A DNA stretch of 17,006 nt from Burkholderiales bacterium (GTDB taxonomy: Bacteria; Pseudomonadota; Gammaproteobacteria; Burkholderiales; Usitatibacteraceae): positions 1 through 17,006 of the forward strand of contig JACMOJ010000339.1 in the NCBI GenBank assembly GCA_014378085.1, given 5' to 3'. Positions 1 to 7,056 of this stretch are shown one piece after another. Each line of letters starts with the position of its first letter. The first letter of the stretch is position 1. A model generated the notes under the pieces. The model was not told where the DNA came from, ran no database searches, and worked only from the letters and a program-made list of their open reading frames with translations. The position numbers were made by a program, and so were the translations under genes.

Positions 1-707
1 AAAAACAGCGTGCCCCCCTCCGCCTGCTCAAATCTACCGCGTCTTGTTGTTGCCGCGCCGGTAAAGGCACCGCGCTCGTGCCCAAACAGCTCGCTCTCTA
101 AGAGATCCTTTGGAATCGCCGCAGTATTGATGGCGATGAACGGCTTTGTCGCACGCTGGCTGTGGCGGTGTAGAGCATGCGCAACGAGCTCTTTTCCGCT
201 GCCCGACTCACCGGTGATGAGCACCGTCGCGTGTGACTGCGAAAGCCGCCCTACTGCGCGAAACACCTCTTGCATCGACGGTGCCGAACCAAGTATTTCC
301 GGCGTAGCCTCCACCTTGTCAGAATCCGTTTGCTGGGCAATATGACGAGACTCGTCCATCGCACGGCGAATTAACTCGACCGCATGGTCGATATCGAACG
401 GCTTCGGCAGGTATTCGAAGGCACCCCCCTGAAATGCGGCAACGGCACTTTCTAAATCAGAATAAGCCGTCATGATGATGACCGGCGTCGTTGGCAGCTT
501 CAATTTCAGCTTTTGCATGAAATCTAACCCTGATATGCCGGGCATTCTGATGTCACTAATTACGACTTGCGGCGGATCGTCCTCAAGCGCGTCTAACCCT
601 TCATGGGCTGCGGCAAAAGACTTGTATTCGATCCCTTCACGCGTAAGCGCCTTTTCGATGACCCATCGAATCGATTTGTCGTCGTCAATAATCCAAACCG
701 GTTTCAT
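1..707 (-). CDS. ntrC: NtrC (NR-I) nitrogen response regulator, partial (C-terminus beyond left edge)
   Basis: NtrC is the response regulator of the nitrogen two-component pair. When phosphorylated by NtrB it oligomerises and drives sigma-54 RNA polymerase by ATP hydrolysis. The visible 235 residues contain a receiver domain (acidic pocket D8-D10, phospho-acceptor D52 in SDIRMPG, T80 and K102) and the start of the AAA+ domain, with Walker A GESGSGKE at 166-173 and the sigma-54-contacting loop GAFTGA at 213-218. The rest of the AAA+ domain and the Fis-type DNA-binding domain lie past the left edge. The start is the ATG at 705-707, preceded by AAAGGA with suitable spacing. It lies 60 bases downstream of the ntrB stop, in the same orientation, so the two are probably co-transcribed. 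The GAFTGA loop rules out a sigma-54-independent regulator. Confidence 0.96.
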   Translation of the reverse strand, partial: MKPVWIIDDDKSIRWVIEKALTREGIEYKSFAAAHEGLDALEDDPPQVVISDIRMPGISGLDFMQKLKLKLPTTPVIIMTAYSDLESAVAAFQGGAFEYLPKPFDIDHAVELIRRAMDESRHIAQQTDSDKVEATPEILGSAPSMQEVFRAVGRLSQSHATVLITGESGSGKELVAHALHRHSQRATKPFIAINTAAIPKDLLESELFGHERGAFTGAATTRRGRFEQAEGGTLF

Positions 708-767
708 TAAAAATCCTTTGTTTATTCCTGCTCAATTTACCGACTGCGAATACAACTCGGCTCACGG

Positions 768-1874
768 CTAGGGTCGTGCAGCCTGCAATTGTTGTTTGCT
801 TCTAACGGGGATAGTCACGATGAACTGGGTATCGCCAGAAGTGCTTTCGAATTCGATGACGCCACCATGCTGGTTTACAAAGTTTTGCGCGAGCGATAAC
901 CCAACGCCAGTGCCGCCTTCTCGTCCGGTTACGAGCGGATAAAAAATCGTGTCTTTAAGGTGTTCAGGCACGCCGGGCCCTGCGTCACAAATGCGAATTT
1001 CAAGTGCCAAGCGGAACCGTTCGCGTACGATAGTGACCTGTCTCGCGATGCGGGTCTGAAACCGTATTGTTCCAGCACCTGCCGTTGCCTGCGCCGCATT
1101 GCGTGCAATGTTGAGCATCGCTTGAATCAACTGTTCGCGGTCGGCAAGCAGCTCGGGCAGGCTGGTATCGTAGTCTCGGTTGATCGAAAGCGTTTCGGGG
1201 AACTCCGCAAGGACAAGTGAGCGCACATATTCTAGGACTTCGTGCATGTTCACCGGCTCAATTTTTGGCAGGCGGTGCGGCGTCAACAGCCGGTCCATTA
1301 GCGACTGTAAGCGATCCGCTTCCTTGACGATGACTTGTGTGTATTCCACAAAGGTGTCGTCCGGTAGTTCACGCTCTAGTAGCTGCGCTGCTCCGCGAAT
1401 ACCTCCCAGCGGATTCTTAATTTCGTGGGCAAGATTTCGTATCAATTCGCGATTGAGCTTTTGCTGTTCCAGCAATTTTTCTTCGCGCGCGATCTTTAGG
1501 TGTTGGTCAAGGGGTTGGAATTCCACAACCACCCGGTCCGCATCCACCGGCGTCGCAACACACGAACAGTGAAGCGTCTGCCCGACGGCTGTCACGATGG
1601 TAAGGCTGGACTCGTTAAAGCCGGACTCCGACGTCAGCACCTGCGCTAACATCGCAAACACGCCTGGGTCCTGCTCGTTGTCGTGGACTATCCTTGCCAG
1701 CGGCAAACCAACAGCGTTCTTGCGGCTGAATGCGAACAAATTTTCGGCTGCAGCGTTCGCATGCATGAGTTGGAGCTTCCTGTTCACCACCATTACGGCG
1801 GTAGCAATGAGATCGAGGCCTTGATATTGATTCAAAGCCGAAGCATCACGAAATTGTTGAGGTTGTTGTTTCAT
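768..1874 (-). CDS. ntrB: NtrB (NR-II) nitrogen sensor histidine kinase
   Basis: NtrB is the cytoplasmic kinase/phosphatase that sets NtrC phosphorylation in response to PII. The 368-residue protein has an N-terminal PAS domain (about 15-125), a dimerisation/phospho-acceptor helix with H150 in NLAHEIKNPLGG, and a GHKL ATPase domain with an N box around NIARNAAQA (255-263), a G1 box DAGPGVP (297-303) and a G2 box GGTGVGLSLA (320-329). There is no membrane segment, as expected for the family, and the length is typical. The start is the ATG at 1872-1874; no strong Shine-Dalgarno precedes it. The sigma-54-type promoter at 1905-1921 predicts a leader of only about 20 bases. An intrinsic terminator upstream (2011-2046) separates it from the DUF4124 gene, so the glnA transcript is not expected to reach ntrBC efficiently. 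Confidence 0.96.
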   Translation of the reverse strand: MKQQPQQFRDASALNQYQGLDLIATAVMVVNRKLQLMHANAAAENLFAFSRKNAVGLPLARIVHDNEQDPGVFAMLAQVLTSESGFNESSLTIVTAVGQTLHCSCVATPVDADRVVVEFQPLDQHLKIAREEKLLEQQKLNRELIRNLAHEIKNPLGGIRGAAQLLERELPDDTFVEYTQVIVKEADRLQSLMDRLLTPHRLPKIEPVNMHEVLEYVRSLVLAEFPETLSINRDYDTSLPELLADREQLIQAMLNIARNAAQATAGAGTIRFQTRIARQVTIVRERFRLALEIRICDAGPGVPEHLKDTIFYPLVTGREGGTGVGLSLAQNFVNQHGGVIEFESTSGDTQFIVTIPVRSKQQLQAARP

Positions 1875-1904
1875 GTTGTTTCAAGTTGCACCGTTTGTAA
1901 TCTT

Positions 1905-1921
1905 AGCAAGTTCCTTGCCAG
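1905..1921 (-). promoter_or_regulatory. Sigma-54 (-24/-12) promoter for ntrBC
   Basis: The minus strand reads TGGCAAGGAACTTGCT. This matches the sigma-54 consensus TGGCACG-N4-TTGCW with one mismatch (A for C at the sixth base). The invariant GG (1919-1918) and GC (1907-1906) are separated by exactly 10 bases, the required spacing. The predicted start of transcription is near 1894, about 20 bases before the ntrB ATG. The -24 half is the last unit of the 10-bp tandem array that extends upstream to 1980. A promoter is expected here because an intrinsic terminator closes the preceding gene. The match is seen directly; its function is inferred. Confidence 0.7.
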
Positions 1922-1980
1922 CACTTGCCAACACTTGCCAACACTTGCCAACACTTGCCAGCACTCGCCAGCACTCGCCA
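1911..1980 (-). repeat. Tandem array of seven 10-bp units, each carrying a TGGC(A/G)AG -24-like core
   Basis: Reading the minus strand from 1980 down to 1911, the units are TGGCGAGTGC twice, TGGCAAGTGT three times, TGGCAAGTGC once and TGGCAAGGAA once, with no spacer. The period is 10 bases, about one helical turn, so all copies face nearly the same side of the DNA. Each unit holds the GG of a sigma-54 -24 element. Between neighbouring full units the next GC falls 9 bases away instead of 10, so only the last unit, with the following TTGCT, forms a proper -24/-12 pair. The array lies between a terminator (2011-2046) and the ntrB start. Confidence 0.93.
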
Positions 1981-2010
1981 GCGAAGCCCCTGCAAACGAT
2001 ACCCCAATCG

Positions 2011-2046
2011 AAAAAAAACGCCGAAGACTTTTTGATCTTCGGCGTT
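2011..2046 (-). terminator. Intrinsic terminator after the DUF4124 gene
   Basis: A perfect 11-base stem, AACGCCGAAGA (2017-2027) with TCTTCGGCGTT (2036-2046), encloses an 8-base loop. On the minus strand it is followed by eight consecutive T (positions 2018 to 2011), some of which pair with the A tract of the stem base. It lies 42 bases past the stop of the DUF4124 gene, which is transcribed in this direction, so it should end that transcript before the ntrBC promoter. Confidence 0.92.
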
Positions 2047-2088
2047 CAACTTCGATCGGACAACCCAATCGAAAGGAGTCAAAACAAA

Positions 2089-2967
2089 CTAATGGCTTCG
2101 TGCAGTCCCGAGCTGGGCGGTCGTCACGCTAGCGTTTGACTGTATGGCGCCCGCTGTTTTGAGAGCGGCGCGTTGTGGAGGGACGCGCATCTGGAGCCGA
2201 AGTTCGGCAAGGTTCTCCTCGTGACTTAGTACCCGATCCTGTAGTTCTCGGACCAGTTCGAAATGTCTTTCGACGACCATTTTCGTGGCGGCGATATCGT
2301 CATTTAAAGGTCGTTTACCCGCTGACGCTCGTTCGTCAACGACAATCGCTGCACGCAATATTCGCATTGCGACGCTCTTTGATTGCTCGCGCTGTAGATA
2401 GTCTTTGGCCTCTACTAGCGACTGCGCCTCTGCCCCAATTTCAGCTTGGATGATGCGACGGCGAACCTCTTCTCGTCGCTGCAGCGCGGTCAATCCAGTG
2501 CTCCCTGCGCTGGGGGAAATTGCCTCTCGCCGAGAGTCGCTCGCTGACGCCCTGCCCGCGCTGCCTAGATTAAGCGAACTCCTCGGCAGCGGGTTTAGCG
2601 TCGAATGTTGCTTGCCGATGACCACGGGTGGCGGTTCTACAGCCATCGTCATTGATTCAGGCGTTTGTGGCGCCGTCGCTTCGCTTAGTGAATTTATATT
2701 TGGCGCAGCGTCTGCTGGCCGTGTCTGCGGGATCGGTGGAGTGCTCTGTGGCAAGACGGGGGCGTTCGCTGCATGCGGCGTCTTCGGTAAAACAGTCAAC
2801 GGGCCGAGTTCCACCACCGCTCCACCCTTAATAGGCTGATTTGAGTAAGTGGTTTTGCCCGATGTGTCTACGTGCTTGTACACGACAAGCCCTTGTGCAA
2901 ACGCCATCGGCATGCCGACGATTCCGGGCATCAACAAGATCAACAAGAAAAAACGCAAATAATTCAT
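2089..2967 (-). CDS. Secreted DUF4124-domain protein of unknown function
   Basis: This is a 292-residue exported protein. From the ATG at 2965-2967 it begins with a clear signal peptide (MNYLRFF, a hydrophobic stretch, then AFA before QG at about residue 25). A short DUF4124 module follows: VVYKHVDTSGKTTYSNQPI, about residues 28-46. Next comes a proline/alanine/serine-rich low-complexity stretch and a charged, probably helical or coiled-coil C-terminal half (about 165-260). DUF4124 proteins are common periplasmic or envelope proteins in Proteobacteria without an assigned function. The open frame extends 26 codons further upstream to a TTG at 3045. I prefer 2967 because it places the signal peptide at the N-terminus, although neither start has a good Shine-Dalgarno. 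The gene between glnA and ntrB is bounded on both sides by intrinsic terminators and so is probably its own transcript. Confidence 0.85.
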   Translation of the reverse strand: MNYLRFFLLILLMPGIVGMPMAFAQGLVVYKHVDTSGKTTYSNQPIKGGAVVELGPLTVLPKTPHAANAPVLPQSTPPIPQTRPADAAPNINSLSEATAPQTPESMTMAVEPPPVVIGKQHSTLNPLPRSSLNLGSAGRASASDSRREAISPSAGSTGLTALQRREEVRRRIIQAEIGAEAQSLVEAKDYLQREQSKSVAMRILRAAIVVDERASAGKRPLNDDIAATKMVVERHFELVRELQDRVLSHEENLAELRLQMRVPPQRAALKTAGAIQSNASVTTAQLGTARSH

Positions 2968-3109
2968 ATAGATAGCAACGTTTGACCGGTCCGCAGCGAC
3001 GTCATTCGGGCCTATCAGTTTGCAACCGAAGTTACTCTTTTTCAATGCAATGGGTAGCTAAATTCTCCTGACCACACACCATAGGTAGCGTTGCGAGGTA
3101 ATTTCGTGC

Positions 3110-3136
3110 AAAAAAAAGCGGCCCGAAAGCCGCCCG
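3110..3136 (-). terminator. Intrinsic terminator after glnA
   Basis: The GC-rich stem GCGGC (3118-3122) with GCCGC (3129-3133) and a 6-base loop is followed on the minus strand by a run of eight T (3117 to 3110). It begins about 37 bases past the glnA stop and has the form expected of a Rho-independent terminator for glnA. Confidence 0.85.
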
Positions 3137-3172
3137 TTTTGTTTTAGTCCTGAGCTTTGAGGATCTAGTCGT

Positions 3173-4582
3173 TTAGGCCGAGTAATACATATCGTATTCG
3201 ACCGGGTGCGTCGTCATACGGAAACGTGTGACGTCTTGCATTTTCAACTCGATGTAGGCGTCGATCATGTCGTCCGAGAACACGCCGCCGCGTGTCAAGA
3301 ATTCGCGATCCTTATCTAGGTGATCAAGCGCTTGGTCAAGCGATGAACAAACGGTCGGGATTTTTGCATCTTCTTCCGGCGGCAAGTCGTAGAGATTTTT
3401 GTCAGCGGGGTCACCTGGGTGAATTTTGTTTTGCACCCCATCCAAACCAGCCATCATCATCGCGGTAAAGGCGAGGTATGGATTAGCCGTCGGGTCTGGA
3501 AAACGTACTTCGATACGACGCGCTTTGTCAGACTGTACGTATGGCACCCGAATGGAAGCTGAACGATTGCGCGCGGAGTAGGCAAGTTTTACCGGCGCTT
3601 CAAATCCAGGCACAAGTCGCTTGTACGAATTAGTGCCGGGGTTGGTGATTGCGTTCAGGGCGCGCGCATGTTTGATGATCCCACCAATGTAGTACAACGC
3701 AAACTCGGACAAACCCGCATAGCCATTGCCAGCAAATAAATTCTTGCCATCTTTCCAAACTGACTGGTGCACGTGCATGCCGGACCCGTTGTCTCCGACG
3801 ATGGGCTTGGGCATAAAGGTGGCGGTTTTGCCGTAGCTATGCGCCACATTCAGAACCACATACTTAAGTATTTGTGTCCAGTCGGCGCGTTGTACGAGAG
3901 GCGCAAACTTGGTACCGATCTCGCACTGGCCAGCGGTGGCAACCTCATGGTGATGGACCTCTACTTCCACGCCCATATCCTCGAGTGCCATACACATGGC
4001 CGAACGAATGTCCTGTAATTGATCCACTGGCGGCACTGGAAAGTAACCGCCCTTCACCAGCGGTCTGTGCCCAAGATTACCGCCTTCAAATTTCTCGCCG
4101 GTAGACCAAGCGGCTTCTTCAGAAAATACTTTGCATGAACTTCCCGACATGTCGACGTTCCACTCAACCGAGTCAAAAATAAAGAATTCGGGTTCCGGGC
4201 CAAAATAAGCAACATCACCAATACCGCTTGACTTTAGATAGGCTTCGCCACGACGCGCCAGAGAACGGGGGTCACGGTCGTAGCCTTTTCCGGTGGAAGG
4301 CTCAATGACGTCGCACGTCAGAATTAAAGTAGGCTCGTCAAAAAATGGGTCCAATACCGCAGTGCTTGGATCGGGCATCAGCAGCATGTCGGAGGCTTCA
4401 ATACCTTTCCAACCGGCGATAGATGATCCATCAAACGCGTGGCCCTCGGTAAACTTGCTCTCATCAAATGCCTTTACCGGTACAGACACGTGTTGCTCTT
4501 TGCCTTTTGTATCGGTAAAACGGAAATCAATGAACTTGACTTCGTTTTCTTTTACTAATTTCATTACATCTGCGACTGCCAT
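3173..4582 (-). CDS. glnA: Glutamine synthetase, type I (adenylylation-regulated)
   Basis: GlnA makes glutamine from glutamate, ammonia and ATP as a cytoplasmic dodecamer and is the entry point of ammonia assimilation. The 469 residues equal the usual GSI length. Recognisable elements include the N-terminal beta-grasp domain ([15 protein letters not shown]), the flexible-loop aspartate (FDGSSIAGW, 50-58), metal-ligand glutamates ([10 protein letters not shown], 127-136, and CEIGTKF, 220-226), the ATP/metal histidine (GSGMHVHQS, 266-274), the glutamate loop ([10 protein letters not shown]) and the substrate arginine region ([10 protein letters not shown]). Tyr398 in NLYDLPPEE is the site adenylylated by GlnE in this class. 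The start is the ATG at 4580-4582 behind GGAGAG. A probable sigma-54 promoter at 4681-4698 and NtrC-like half-sites near 4765-4816 suggest NtrC control, consistent with ntrBC lying downstream. Confidence 0.98.
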   Translation of the reverse strand: MAVADVMKLVKENEVKFIDFRFTDTKGKEQHVSVPVKAFDESKFTEGHAFDGSSIAGWKGIEASDMLLMPDPSTAVLDPFFDEPTLILTCDVIEPSTGKGYDRDPRSLARRGEAYLKSSGIGDVAYFGPEPEFFIFDSVEWNVDMSGSSCKVFSEEAAWSTGEKFEGGNLGHRPLVKGGYFPVPPVDQLQDIRSAMCMALEDMGVEVEVHHHEVATAGQCEIGTKFAPLVQRADWTQILKYVVLNVAHSYGKTATFMPKPIVGDNGSGMHVHQSVWKDGKNLFAGNGYAGLSEFALYYIGGIIKHARALNAITNPGTNSYKRLVPGFEAPVKLAYSARNRSASIRVPYVQSDKARRIEVRFPDPTANPYLAFTAMMMAGLDGVQNKIHPGDPADKNLYDLPPEEDAKIPTVCSSLDQALDHLDKDREFLTRGGVFSDDMIDAYIELKMQDVTRFRMTTHPVEYDMYYSA

Positions 4583-4680
4583 GTGACTCTCCTGTTCAAG
4601 GTATGCGGAAAACGTGAGACCAAACGCTACGCCCCAAATTTAATCTGTTTACGTGCGTTCTTAACGCATCGATATGGAAC

Positions 4681-4698
4681 AGCACAAAACATGCCACA
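4681..4698 (-). promoter_or_regulatory. Probable sigma-54 promoter for glnA
   Basis: The minus strand reads TGTGGCATGTTTTGTGCT. GG (4695-4694) and GC (4683-4682) are separated by exactly 10 bases, and the hexamer-like parts resemble TGGCACG-N4-TTGCW with two mismatches (T for C, and G for the first T of TTGC). The predicted start is near 4670, giving a leader of about 88 bases to the glnA ATG. The fit is weaker than the ntrB promoter, but position, orientation and upstream half-sites support it. Confidence 0.55.
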
Positions 4699-4764
4699 CG
4701 CAAATGCAGCTTTCGATCAAATCGACGGGTATTTTCCGTGATCAGTTCAACTTTCCGCCTTATT

Positions 4765-4816
4765 ATGGTGCATTGCAATAACCCACGCACCAATAGGTGG
4801 CGTCAACTTGGTGCGC
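4765..4816. promoter_or_regulatory. Cluster of NtrC-like half-sites (GGTGC/GCACC) upstream of glnA
   Basis: Half-sites resembling the NtrC dyad TGCACCA-N3-TGGTGCA occur at 4765-4773 (ATGGTGCAT), 4786-4793 (CGCACCAA) and 4808-4815 (TTGGTGCG). The last two form a perfect 8-base inverted repeat with a 14-base spacer, which is the standard 3-base spacing plus 11, about one extra helical turn. They lie about 95-145 bases upstream of the predicted glnA start, where NtrC enhancers are usually found. No complete consensus dyad is present, so NtrC binding is inference. They are also just upstream of aroE. Confidence 0.45.
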
Positions 4817-4843
4817 TAATTACGGACATCTGCGTACGGTCTT

Positions 4844-5680
4844 ATGATTGATCAGTACGCCGTCGTCGGCAACCCCATCGCGCACTCGAAGTCGCCAGAT
4901 ATTCATGCAGCATTTGCGCGGCAGGTTGGGCACAAACTCAGTTACGTCCGGATAGAAGCCCCGCTCGCTAACTTTGTTGGCGTCGCGGAAGAATTTCGTC
5001 AGCGAGGAGGCGTCGGCATGAACGTCACCGCGCCATTCAAACTTGACGCCTTCAGCTTTGCGACACAGCGCTCGACGCGCGCTACGCTGGCGGGGGCCGC
5101 AAACACCCTGTGTTTCCAGCTCGGCGCGAACGGACCCACAATATATGCGGACAATACCGACGGTGTTGGGCTCGTCAACGACTTACGTGGGAACCTTGCG
5201 CGCGAACTAACCGGGCAACGTATCCTTCTCCTTGGCGCAGGTGGTGCCGCGCGCGGCGTGCTGGGCGCTCTGGTAGATGCGGCACCCGCCCGCCTCGCGG
5301 TTGCGAATCGGCGTTATGATAAGGCGGTTGAATTGGTGCAGCAAATCGCCGGGCCCATCGGCCATCCCGCAGTTGAAGCGCTCGGACTCGCGAAGCTTCG
5401 TGACCAACAATTTGACATCGTCATTAACGCAACCTCGGCCAGTCTTTCAGCGCAATCTTTAGATGTTTCGACGGCCTGCTTTGCACCGCATTGTCTGGCT
5501 TACGATATGACCTATGCCAAGGGTGTCACGCCGTTCCTAGAATTGGCAGGACGCGCAGGTGCAATCGCGGTGGACGGCGTCGGCATGTTGGTCGAACAGG
5601 CCGCCGAGTCTTTCTTCATTTGGCGCGGCGTTCGCCCAGATACGCGACCCGTCATCGCATTTATCAAAGCCACACTTTAA
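4844..5680 (+). CDS. aroE: Shikimate dehydrogenase (NADP+)
   Basis: AroE reduces 3-dehydroshikimate to shikimate with NADPH in the chorismate (aromatic amino acid) pathway. The 278-residue protein shows the shikimate-binding motif GNPIAHSKSP (9-18), the catalytic lysine K66 in GMNVTAPFK (alanine where valine is usual), the partner aspartate D106 in NTDG, the NADP-binding glycine-rich loop GAGGAARG (131-138) and the late motif YDMTYAK. Length and domain order are normal for AroE rather than the YdiB or AroDE types. The start is the ATG at 4844; the upstream Shine-Dalgarno is poor. It is divergent from glnA, with 261 bases between the two starts, and mtgA follows after 8 bases, so the two are probably co-transcribed. 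Confidence 0.97.
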   Translation: MIDQYAVVGNPIAHSKSPDIHAAFARQVGHKLSYVRIEAPLANFVGVAEEFRQRGGVGMNVTAPFKLDAFSFATQRSTRATLAGAANTLCFQLGANGPTIYADNTDGVGLVNDLRGNLARELTGQRILLLGAGGAARGVLGALVDAAPARLAVANRRYDKAVELVQQIAGPIGHPAVEALGLAKLRDQQFDIVINATSASLSAQSLDVSTACFAPHCLAYDMTYAKGVTPFLELAGRAGAIAVDGVGMLVEQAAESFFIWRGVRPDTRPVIAFIKATL

Positions 5681-5688
5681 GACCGTCC

Positions 5689-6387
5689 ATGGGAAAACAA
5701 CTCGCAAAGTGGCTCCTCAGCGCGCTGGCAATCCTTTTAGCGATATTTATCGCTTTTCAAAGTTACCTGTTGGCGCACCTGATTTGGTGGCGCAGTCACA
5801 ATCCCAACATGACGGCGTTTATGGAGTCACGCTTGTCGGCAGCGCGTCAGGTAAAGCCGACCGCGAAACTTGTGTTTGCGTGGGTTTCGTACAGCAGGAT
5901 TTCGGATAACCTGAAGCGAGCGGTGCTGACGTCTGAGGACGACAAGTTTGTCGACCACGATGGCTTCGACTGGGAAGGGATTCAAAAGGCGCTAGAAAAA
6001 AACGAGCGTCGAGGGAAAGTTGTTGCGGGCGGTTCGACTATTTCTCAGCAGCTGGCGAAGAATTTGTTCCTTTCAAGTGAGCGTTCCTTTTTTCGAAAAG
6101 CCCAAGAAGCGCTCATTACGATCATGATGGAGGGCGTGATGGAAAAAGAACGGATTTTGGAAATCTACCTGAACGTGATTGAGTGGGGCGATGGCGTTTT
6201 TGGCGCGGAGGCGGCAGCGCGCCACTATTTTGGCGTTAGCGCGGCCCAACTCTCGGCTTCGCAGGCGGCTCGACTTGCGGCGATGGTGCCGCGGCCGCGT
6301 TTTTACGACAAAAACCGCAATTCTCCATATTTGGCAAAACGTGCCGAGAGCATTGAAAAGCGCATGCACCTCGCGCAATTGCCATAA
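5689..6387 (+). CDS. mtgA: Monofunctional biosynthetic peptidoglycan transglycosylase
   Basis: MtgA polymerises lipid II into glycan strands on the outer face of the inner membrane (glycosyltransferase family 51). From the ATG at 5689 the protein has 232 residues: one N-terminal membrane anchor (about 8-32) and a GT51 domain. The catalytic glutamate E83 is in SEDDKFVDHDGFDW, followed by the second conserved block GGSTISQQLAKNLFL (114-128), then KERILEIYLNVIEWG and GAEAAARHYFG. There is no transpeptidase domain, which separates it from class A PBPs. The open frame extends further upstream inside aroE, but the start 8 bases after the aroE stop restores the normal family length and anchor position. 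It probably shares a transcript with aroE. Confidence 0.96.
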   Translation: MGKQLAKWLLSALAILLAIFIAFQSYLLAHLIWWRSHNPNMTAFMESRLSAARQVKPTAKLVFAWVSYSRISDNLKRAVLTSEDDKFVDHDGFDWEGIQKALEKNERRGKVVAGGSTISQQLAKNLFLSSERSFFRKAQEALITIMMEGVMEKERILEIYLNVIEWGDGVFGAEAAARHYFGVSAAQLSASQAARLAAMVPRPRFYDKNRNSPYLAKRAESIEKRMHLAQLP

Positions 6388-6397
6388 GGGTTTGACG

Positions 6398-6745
6398 ATG
6401 GAACTACTTGGCTGGGTTTTCTTTGGGCCGGCAAAGCTCATTGCACTGTTTCCGTACGCGGGATTTGCCATCGGCGGTGCGTTCTTGGCCGGTCAAGCGA
6501 TTCAAACTACGCTACTGAGTGGCGCGTTCAATCGAGATTGGTTTCGCCAGTCTGCCGCGCTCGCTGGTTTGGTGTGGATAATCTTCAATCTGTATGAGCT
6601 ACAAGTTAGCGCCGTGTTTGGTAAACAGCAATCCACCGGCGCTGAACTCTTCAGAATAGATCTCACCGTTATCACGCCAATCTTGTACGTGTTAACTGGC
6701 GCTGCGGTTTTTGCCGCATTCGGCCGAGGCCGTGGGCAAAAATAG
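6398..6745 (+). CDS. Small membrane protein of unknown function
   Basis: I do not recognise this 115-residue protein. It begins 10 bases after the mtgA stop with the ATG at 6398, and the same frame open upstream lies inside mtgA. Hydrophobic stretches at about 3-33, 50-66 and 88-107 suggest three membrane segments, with a short polar loop (FGKQQSTGAELFRID) between the second and third and a basic tail (GRGRGQK). Position and spacing suggest it is the last gene of the aroE-mtgA unit. Its codon use and composition look like those of its neighbours. No catalytic motif is visible, so no function is proposed. Confidence 0.75.
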   Translation: MELLGWVFFGPAKLIALFPYAGFAIGGAFLAGQAIQTTLLSGAFNRDWFRQSAALAGLVWIIFNLYELQVSAVFGKQQSTGAELFRIDLTVITPILYVLTGAAVFAAFGRGRGQK

Positions 6746-7056
6746 GCCTGCGACCTAGCCAACTTCAACGCTTGTTGCGGGACCGAGGGCGGGAGGCTTG
6801 TGGTGTGTTGCGGGGCGGTGTGCAAGCGCTGTGCGCGGTTGCGCGGTCGTCGACCGGATTCGCGTTTGCCAGTCGGACCTATCGACTGGGTCGATCGGTT
6901 CGACGTTTGGTCGGCGTTTGGGGGCGCTGCGTTGACCTAGCGGTTAGGGACACGTTCATACTTGGCTTTGCTCGGTAAATGTCTCAACCCGGTTGGGGTG
7001 CTCGATAAAGGCGACACGCCCTACCGGATTGAGATTGACCGAAGCGCTGGGCCCAC
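6746..7056. other. Non-coding gap, G/T-rich on the plus strand, between convergent genes
   Basis: These 311 bases separate the small membrane protein gene (plus) and the histone-like gene (minus), which converge. No convincing protein frame is present; the longest frame translates to arginine- and glycine-rich sequence without features. The stretch 6770-6950 is markedly rich in G and T on the plus strand. An imperfect inverted repeat, CTCAACCCGGT (6983-6993) with ACCGGATTGAG (7023-7033, one mismatch), encloses a small GGCG/CGCC hairpin. It could help end the minus-strand histone-like transcript, but there is no long T run. I recognise no known RNA. Confidence 0.5.

Noticed and set aside
1190..1572. 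Serine-rich plus-strand frame opposite ntrB
   Set aside because: Antisense shadow of a well-supported kinase gene; no start signal.
1911..1980. CRISPR array
   Set aside because: Units are 10 bases with no spacers and no cas genes nearby.
1871..2068. 65-residue minus-strand frame overlapping the ntrB start by ATGA, running through the 10-bp repeats
   Set aside because: It starts inside the terminator region, its sequence is just the translated repeat and hairpin, and it covers the sigma-54 promoter. The overlap with ntrB is likely chance.
5491..5688. N-terminal extension of mtgA inside aroE
   Set aside because: Arg-rich sequence unlike the family; the ATG at 5689 gives the normal length and membrane anchor.
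6772..6978. 68-residue plus-strand frame in the gap after the small membrane protein
   Set aside because: Arg/Gly-rich translation without motif, no ribosome binding site; looks like non-coding G-rich DNA.
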